Origin: a virus
IMG/VR virus record: IMGVR_UViG_3300037041_001193
Coordinates: 1-30,530 of that record
Length of the DNA stretch: 30,530 bases
Reading direction: 5' to 3' (one strand)
Part shown: piece after piece, positions 24,638 through 29,042 of the stretch
Numbering within the stretch: position 1 is the first letter of the stretch
Layout of the letters: every line of letters begins with the position of its first letter
Translations under genes and position numbers: made by a program
The notes under the pieces: generated by a model
The model's input: only the letters and a program-made list of their open reading frames with translations
What the model was told of the DNA's origin: nothing
Database searches by the model: none

Positions 24638-25633
24638 TTACTCGTCGTCCCACGCAGCCAGTGTGGCGGCTAGGCCGGTGGCTGCAGGAGCTGCAGTCTT
24701 CGCAGCGGCAACTTTAGCGGGTTTCACTACAGGCTCGTCTTCCTCTGTCTCGGGCGGCAGCGGCGCGGGTGCTGCTTTGGCCTTCGCTTTCACCACTGGT
24801 GCAGGTGCTGGCGGCTCGTCGTCCTCTCCGTCTGCCTGTGGGGCAGGTGCGGCTTTGGTTGCTGCCTTGGGTGGTGTGCCCTCGAACGCAGCGGGTGCTG
24901 CTACGGTGCTACCGCCGTCTTGTGCGAACACCGACATGGTGATGGCCTTGATAGCGTCTTCGGACTCGCCCTTGGCTTTGGTCACAGCGTACTCGTCGTC
25001 GGTCAACCAGCGCATAGGCTTGAAGAACAGCTTGGGTACTGGGGCCTTGGTGTCGAACTTCAGGCGTGTAACCAGCATTGTGGGGTCAATGCCTTGCGCA
25101 GTGAGCCACTTTGCATGCGCGTTAAGCGGGCGGTTCTCGCCTTCGGCGTCTCCAAAAAGACTCGTCGCTGCTAACTGCAACTGCATTACGTCGCCTTCGA
25201 TGTCGTTGGCCAGCAACACCGCTAGCTTCTGGCTGTAGCGGCATGCTTTTGCGTCGCCTTGACCGGAGCCCTTGGCGTTCTTGGGGCAGTTAGCGCAGTT
25301 GTAAAACTGGGGGGTCTTAATAGAGGCATCGGGCTTGTCGCCGTCAGCGCTCCAGCAGTCTGGCGCGGCGGTTTTGTTTTCGTCGTACGTACCGGCGTAG
25401 AACGTACGCCCCACCTTCGGGGCGGCGTGGACAATAACCACATCCAGATAGCGCTCTTCTACAGCAGCGACTTCTTTGCCGTTGTCAATAAGGCGAAATA
25501 CACCGCCCTTGATGGAGATGCGTTTACCGGATGCGCCTGCGCTGCCTGCTAGGGCTTTGGCAGTTGCAGAGAGTTCTCCCTTTTTAGCAAAGGCAGGGAG
25601 TTGGCCGGGGTTGAATACAGCGATGTTGCTCAT
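24638..25633 (-). CDS. Single-stranded DNA-binding-like protein with acidic tail (331 aa)
   Basis: The core (residues 35-215) is beta-rich with a four-Cys cluster, C93...C113-x2-C116...C131 in CWSADGDKP, FYNCANCPKNAKGSG and KACRYSQKLAV. The last 120 residues are Ala/Pro/Lys/Glu-rich and disordered, ending in LAAWDDE, an acidic aromatic tip like the tails by which SSB proteins recruit replication partners. I recognise this layout from phage proteins annotated as putative SSBs encoded beside primase and polymerase. The start has AAGGAA 6-7 bases upstream. No OB-fold can be proved from sequence; an alternative is a general replication-associated zinc protein. Confidence 0.72.
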   Translation of the reverse strand: MSNIAVFNPGQLPAFAKKGELSATAKALAGSAGASGKRISIKGGVFRLIDNGKEVAAVEERYLDVVIVHAAPKVGRTFYAGTYDENKTAAPDCWSADGDKPDASIKTPQFYNCANCPKNAKGSGQGDAKACRYSQKLAVLLANDIEGDVMQLQLAATSLFGDAEGENRPLNAHAKWLTAQGIDPTMLVTRLKFDTKAPVPKLFFKPMRWLTDDEYAVTKAKGESEDAIKAITMSVFAQDGGSTVAAPAAFEGTPPKAATKAAPAPQADGEDDEPPAPAPVVKAKAKAAPAPLPPETEEDEPVVKPAKVAAAKTAAPAATGLAATLAAWDDE

Positions 25634-25655
25634 GATGGTTCCTTGGTTGAAAAAA

Positions 25656-26066
25656 TTACTTACGTGGTTTGGTTACAGAGATGGACAGCTCGGACATGGT
25701 GTTCAGGCCGGGAGGTACGTCGCCCGGGTTCTGTTCAAGGTAGTCCGACATGTTCTTTTGTGCGATGCGTTTCTCCAGTAGAAACGCGGCATCGCGCTCC
25801 ACGATGAAGCGATACATTGCTTCCCAGTCCTGTGCGTAGTAGCGGGTGCTGGTCTTCAATGTCACGGTGCCGTGGGAGGTGCTGATAGACTTTGCGCCAG
25901 TCGTCTGGATGATGTCCTTCATTGCAGCGCTTATCTCGGCCTGTTGGGCTTTGATAGCGGCCTCCGCCTCTTCATACTCACGGGTTAGCTGCGACAGCTT
26001 GTCCCGCATTTTGATGTACACTCTTGCGAGCCTGTCCATCGTTAGGTCTTCAGTTTCAGTGGTCAT
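25656..26066 (-). CDS. Coiled-coil phage replication-module protein (136 aa)
   Basis: The N-terminal half is a long charged helix (about residues 8-52, with RVYIKMRDKLSQLTREYEEA and AIKAQQAEISAAMKDI). The second half alternates strands and helices: STSHGTVTLKTSTRYYAQDW, FLLEKRIAQKNMSDYLEQNP and PGLNTMSELSISVTK. This pattern is common in phages as a conserved hypothetical protein in the replication cluster; a Gam-like or other nuclease-modulating role has been imagined for such proteins, but nothing in the sequence proves it. It is the first gene after the promoter at 26090-26117 and has the shared GGAGAAAGAA leader, so it is probably transcribed from that promoter together with the SSB-like gene. 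Confidence 0.7.
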   Translation of the reverse strand: MTTETEDLTMDRLARVYIKMRDKLSQLTREYEEAEAAIKAQQAEISAAMKDIIQTTGAKSISTSHGTVTLKTSTRYYAQDWEAMYRFIVERDAAFLLEKRIAQKNMSDYLEQNPGDVPPGLNTMSELSISVTKPRK

Positions 26067-26087
26067 TTCTTTCTCCGTTGTTTTGAT

Positions 26088-26105
26088 GAATCATACAGGT
26101 GATTC
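26088..26105. promoter_or_regulatory. Perfect dyad over the -10 box, candidate operator
   Basis: GAATCA (26088-26093) and TGATTC (26100-26105) form a perfect 6-bp inverted repeat with a 6-base spacer, covering most of the -10 hexamer of the promoter at 26090-26117. The symmetry fits binding of a dimeric HTH repressor. Confidence 0.5.
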
Positions 26106-26117
26106 GGCCTTTGTCAA
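26090..26117 (-). promoter_or_regulatory. Sigma70-type promoter of the late part of the replication arm
   Basis: On the minus strand TTGACA (26117 to 26112) is followed by a 16-base spacer and TATGAT (26095 to 26090). The -35 box is consensus and the -10 box has one mismatch. It lies in the 90-base gap between the helicase stop and the gene at 26066, 24 bases before that ATG. Confidence 0.7.
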
Positions 26118-26141
26118 GAACTGGACAAAAATAAATGTGTC

Positions 26142-26153
26142 AGGGTTTTCCCT
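26142..26153 (-). terminator. Short hairpin with T-rich tail after the helicase gene
   Basis: Minus-strand AGGG-AAAA-CCCT forms a 4-bp stem just after the helicase stop and is followed at a distance of 6 bases by TTTATTTTTG. The stem is short, so this is at best a weak terminator in front of the promoter at 26090-26117. Confidence 0.3.
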
Positions 26154-26156
26154 AGG

Positions 26157-27719
26157 TCATTTGTTCACCCCCAGTTCTTCGTCGAAGAGCTCAGTTAGAA
26201 GTGCGTGGTCACTAACCCGGGCGTCCATAGCAGCAAACATTTTCTTCTCGATGGGGCTACTCTGGATGTGCACCACAGTAACTTTGTCTGAGGTCTGCCC
26301 CTTGCGGTCAGCTCGGGCGATGGCTTGTTTGTAGAGCTCCACGCTCATTAAAGGGCCAAAGAACACTACAGTATCTGCCGAAGTCAGCGTAATTCCGTGG
26401 GCCGTAGCTTGCGGCTGCATGACCAGCAACTGCGGATCAGGCGTGTTTTGGAACTGGTTAATCAGTGCGCCTCGGTTCGTGGCGGTTACCCGCCCGTCGA
26501 TAACGCCGACCTTGTAGCCCTTCTTGGTCAGGAACGCCTCGATGGCGTCGATGCTAGAGCGGTACATGGCGAAGATGATTACCTTGCGGTCGGTCTCCTC
26601 CAAAATCTCCAGCAGCAGATTGAAGCGCGGTGTGGCATCGAACTCGACCACTTCCCCGTCTTCGCTGTACACGCTACCCGCGCTAACCTGCAATAGTTTG
26701 TTGACCACAGCGGCCTTATTCACGGCGCTGATCGTCTGCCCTGCAGCCACCACCAGCATGTCGTTTTTGATGCGCTCATAGTACTTGGCCTGCTGTGCGG
26801 TCATGGCCACCTCACGGGTCATCTTGATAACCGGCGGCAAGTCAAGGCACTGTTCCTTGGTGAAGCGGATAGCGGGCTGCAGTGCAGCGAACACTTTGTC
26901 CTTGGCGTCGTGCTTGGGGGCCCACTTGAACTGTGTGATCTTGTTCATCACCTTGTCGCGCCATGCCGTCATGTACGCTGGCACACCACTGGGGTTCACC
27001 AGCTTGGCCAAGCCAAACGCATTCACCGGGGACTGTGCGGCGGGGGTGCCGGTCATCATCCACAGGAACGTGTCGGACTTGAGTATCTTGGCCAGTGACT
27101 TCCAGCGCTGCGTCTGGGTGTTTGAGTAGCCATTCGCTTCGTCAACGATAACCAAGTCAAACCTGCCATCTGCGATGATCTCGTTGGCCACGAGGTTGAG
27201 CCCGTCGTAGTTGATGATGACGAACTCGTAGTCACCCTGAATGATCTCTACCCGGCGGGATGCTTTGGCGTGGTGGGCGATGGCCGCGCTACGGTGAATG
27301 ATGCTGTTGTTCAAGTCACCGAGCCAAGCGCTGTGCATGATAGACAAGGGGCAGATTATGAGACAGCGCCGAATCTCTTTGCGGGCCATAAGGTAGTCTG
27401 CGGCCCACAGTGCGGCCAGTGACTTTCCAGTGCCCGGGTCGTTGAACACGAAGGCTCTGCGGTGCAGCGTCAAGAACCCCGAGGTGGCTACTTGGTGTGA
27501 CATAGGGCGGTAGCGCCCGGGCCACTTGTAATCGCGCTCTACCGGGGAGGGCGCATTCTTTACGCCTAGGTTGCGCAGCACGCGCACCTCGTCCAAGCCC
27601 CAGAACAACGTCACCTCGTACCCACCGGGAATCTCCTGAACATGCCGCTTGGGGATGATGGCGAACTTGTCCGGGTTGCGCGTGCGGATCTGCAGCGCTT
27701 TGTTTTCAATGATCTTCAT
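26157..27719 (-). CDS. SNF2/SF2-type DNA helicase (520 aa)
   Basis: All main SF2 motifs are visible: Walker A NDPGTGKSLAAL (about residues 93-104), the DExx box as VDEANGYSN (D193-E-A-N196, where DEAH is more usual), MMTGTPAA (about 221-228), the motif V region QPQATAHGITLTSADTVVF and motif VI QAIARADRKGQT. The order and spacing fit SNF2-like translocases found in phage replication clusters, e.g. as DEAD-like helicases near nucleases. The ATG at 27719 was chosen because GGAG lies 7 bases upstream; the longer frame to 27860 runs through an intergenic hairpin. The protein likely remodels DNA during replication or recombination. Confidence 0.85.
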   Translation of the reverse strand: MKIIENKALQIRTRNPDKFAIIPKRHVQEIPGGYEVTLFWGLDEVRVLRNLGVKNAPSPVERDYKWPGRYRPMSHQVATSGFLTLHRRAFVFNDPGTGKSLAALWAADYLMARKEIRRCLIICPLSIMHSAWLGDLNNSIIHRSAAIAHHAKASRRVEIIQGDYEFVIINYDGLNLVANEIIADGRFDLVIVDEANGYSNTQTQRWKSLAKILKSDTFLWMMTGTPAAQSPVNAFGLAKLVNPSGVPAYMTAWRDKVMNKITQFKWAPKHDAKDKVFAALQPAIRFTKEQCLDLPPVIKMTREVAMTAQQAKYYERIKNDMLVVAAGQTISAVNKAAVVNKLLQVSAGSVYSEDGEVVEFDATPRFNLLLEILEETDRKVIIFAMYRSSIDAIEAFLTKKGYKVGVIDGRVTATNRGALINQFQNTPDPQLLVMQPQATAHGITLTSADTVVFFGPLMSVELYKQAIARADRKGQTSDKVTVVHIQSSPIEKKMFAAMDARVSDHALLTELFDEELGVNK

Positions 27720-27800
27720 TTTCTTTCTCCAAAAGCAGTACGCGACGAGGGCCTTGTTTAAGGGCCGTTCGTCGAACAGAGAACCTACTATACACCAACT

Positions 27801-27812
27801 GCGCCGAAGCGC
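27801..27812 (-). terminator. UUCG tetraloop hairpin after the HNH gene
   Basis: On the minus strand GCGC-TTCG-GCGC lies five bases after the HNH stop codon. A C(UUCG)G loop is exceptionally stable, but the stem is only 4 bp and no T-run follows, so it may stabilise an mRNA end or separate translation units rather than terminate. Confidence 0.35.
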
Positions 27813-27817
27813 GAGAA

Positions 27818-28087
27818 CTACTTTGCGTTGGGCACCTTGTACCCGGAAGCCTTGCGCCAACCACGGTTTTTCTTGGCGCTCTCGACCTTTAGGTTCTTGG
27901 GGTCGGTTGAGCCCCCGTTGTCCAAGGCCTTGATGTGGGCTACGTCCTTGCCGTCGCCCCTCTTCACTTTGCCTGCGCGCATCATCTGCGCCCGAGCTAG
28001 GTTGTTGTCTTCGCGTCGGTTCACGATGTCTGGGCGGGCGTTGTAGGCCTTCTGATAGGCCAGCTTGGCCGGGGATGATTTAGGCAT
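27818..28087 (-). CDS. Small HNH endonuclease-like protein (89 aa)
   Basis: After a basic N-terminus (KLAYQKAYNARPDIVNRRED) comes RAGKVKRGDGKDVAHIKALDNGGS and PKNLKVESAKKNRG, the beta-beta-alpha-metal arrangement of small phage HNH nucleases: H50-51 region His, then Asn in GGSTDPKNL and a closing KKNRG. The first His is preceded by Ala (VAH) where Asp-His is common, which may lower or alter activity. It begins two bases after the stop of the Cas4-like gene and is in line with the replication operon. Such proteins nick or cut DNA; a packaging or recombination role is possible. It is distinct from the HNH gene inside the intein. Confidence 0.78.
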   Translation of the reverse strand: MPKSSPAKLAYQKAYNARPDIVNRREDNNLARAQMMRAGKVKRGDGKDVAHIKALDNGGSTDPKNLKVESAKKNRGWRKASGYKVPNAK

Positions 28088-28089
28088 GC

Positions 28090-28752
28090 TTAACTTCTTC
28101 CATTAAAACTGCACGTCAGTACTTCGCAGTGTTTTCGGCAAAGGCCCGATTGCTTGGGGTTCCACACGTTGTGGTATATCGAGGCGTCTAGTTTAGCAAT
28201 TCTTTCACGCCAGCGCCACCACAACTGCGCTTCTTGATCGCGCTCCACTTTGTACTTCTGCACCGTGCCCTTAAGCACGAACAGCAGGCCCCCGGTAATG
28301 GTGCGTACGTGGGGGAAGTGTTTGAAGATCATGAGCGACATGAGCATGAGCTGGTCGGTGTCGGGGTACTTGTCGCTGCCGCTCTTGTAGTCGAACACCC
28401 GGGCGGTGAAGTTGTCGTCGTCCACAATCACCAAGTCCGCGATACCGTGGCACCAGTAGTCCGGGTCTTTGAAGTCGCATGGCTCAAGCGTTTCCTTCAC
28501 GCCCATCTCCAGCTCGCAGAACTTACGTCCGGGCATGGCGACTAGGTTGTCTAGCATCGGCTTTAGGAACTCGAAACCCTTGTCCAGCGCCTTGCCATCT
28601 CGGATATATAACTCCGCCTGCTCGTGCAGTTGGGTACCGTACAGCGTAGCGGTGGTGTCTTCCCGGGGCCACAGCTTGAGTATCTTGGTCTCGTGGTACT
28701 TGCGCCCGCAGTTTTCGTACGTCTTGATAGCTGAGTATGAGTGCTGTGCCAT
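28090..28752 (-). CDS. Cas4/RecB-like PD-(D/E)XK nuclease, possible Fe-S protein (220 aa)
   Basis: The nuclease core is visible: His43 in LYGTQLHEQAE, Glu80/82 in KFCELEMGV, Asp106 in HGIADLVIV and D121-x-K123 in VFDYKSGSDKYP, followed by QLMLMSLMIF. One Cys near the start (C15 in YENCGRKYH) and three near the end (C205, C209, C214 in LCRKHCEVLTC) match the split four-Cys iron-sulfur pattern of Cas4 and AddB nucleases. Cas4-like enzymes of this kind resect DNA ends and are common in phage replication modules. The gene begins in a TAATG overlap with the small HExxH gene, so the two are coupled. Family call is from motifs. Confidence 0.82.
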   Translation of the reverse strand: MAQHSYSAIKTYENCGRKYHETKILKLWPREDTTATLYGTQLHEQAELYIRDGKALDKGFEFLKPMLDNLVAMPGRKFCELEMGVKETLEPCDFKDPDYWCHGIADLVIVDDDNFTARVFDYKSGSDKYPDTDQLMLMSLMIFKHFPHVRTITGGLLFVLKGTVQKYKVERDQEAQLWWRWRERIAKLDASIYHNVWNPKQSGLCRKHCEVLTCSFNGRS

Positions 28753-29027
28753 TAAAACTCCGCTGTGTAAATGACTTGGGTAAGCCGTTTGCTGAATGAT
28801 GTGACGAACTCCTCGTCGGCCCAGCGCGGGTCTTTCATGTCGTACAGTATGCCGTGGGTGACCTCGTGCCAGAAACTCTCGGTCATGTCTTTGGGGGCAC
28901 GCACCTCTATGCGGATAGTCTCATACCGTGGATAGCACATCCCGTAAGTCCCTTTAGGTAGATTGAAGTTGTCTATTACCACCCTCCATGCACGCTCACC
29001 TATCTTAAAGCTCTTTGGTATTTCCAT
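28752..29027 (-). CDS. Small HExxH metallopeptidase-like protein (91 aa)
   Basis: The sequence has a short N-terminal sheet (FKIGERAWRVVID), a central ETIRIEVRAP strand and the helix FWHEVTHGILYDM carrying HExxH (H54, E55, H58); Glu/Asp residues around 71-74 (ADEEF) could be the third metal ligand. Similar small proteins occur widely in phages as predicted zinc peptidases without known substrate. It shares the GGAGAAAGAAA leader with two other genes of the arm and is the first gene after the polymerase. At under 100 residues it is short for an active protease, so a binding or processing role on another phage protein is possible but unproven. Confidence 0.72.
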   Translation of the reverse strand: MEIPKSFKIGERAWRVVIDNFNLPKGTYGMCYPRYETIRIEVRAPKDMTESFWHEVTHGILYDMKDPRWADEEFVTSFSKRLTQVIYTAEF

Positions 29028-29042
29028 TTTCTTTCTCCTTGG

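Noticed and set aside
24588-25238. 216-codon plus-strand frame opposite the SSB-like gene
   Set aside because: Its Ala/Gly/Ser-rich reading is the antisense of the low-complexity Ala/Pro/Lys tail; it crosses the terminator stem and has no family features.
27720-27860. N-terminal extension of the SNF2-like helicase
   Set aside because: It reads back through the HNH stop and hairpin; the ATG at 27719 has a well-spaced GGAG.
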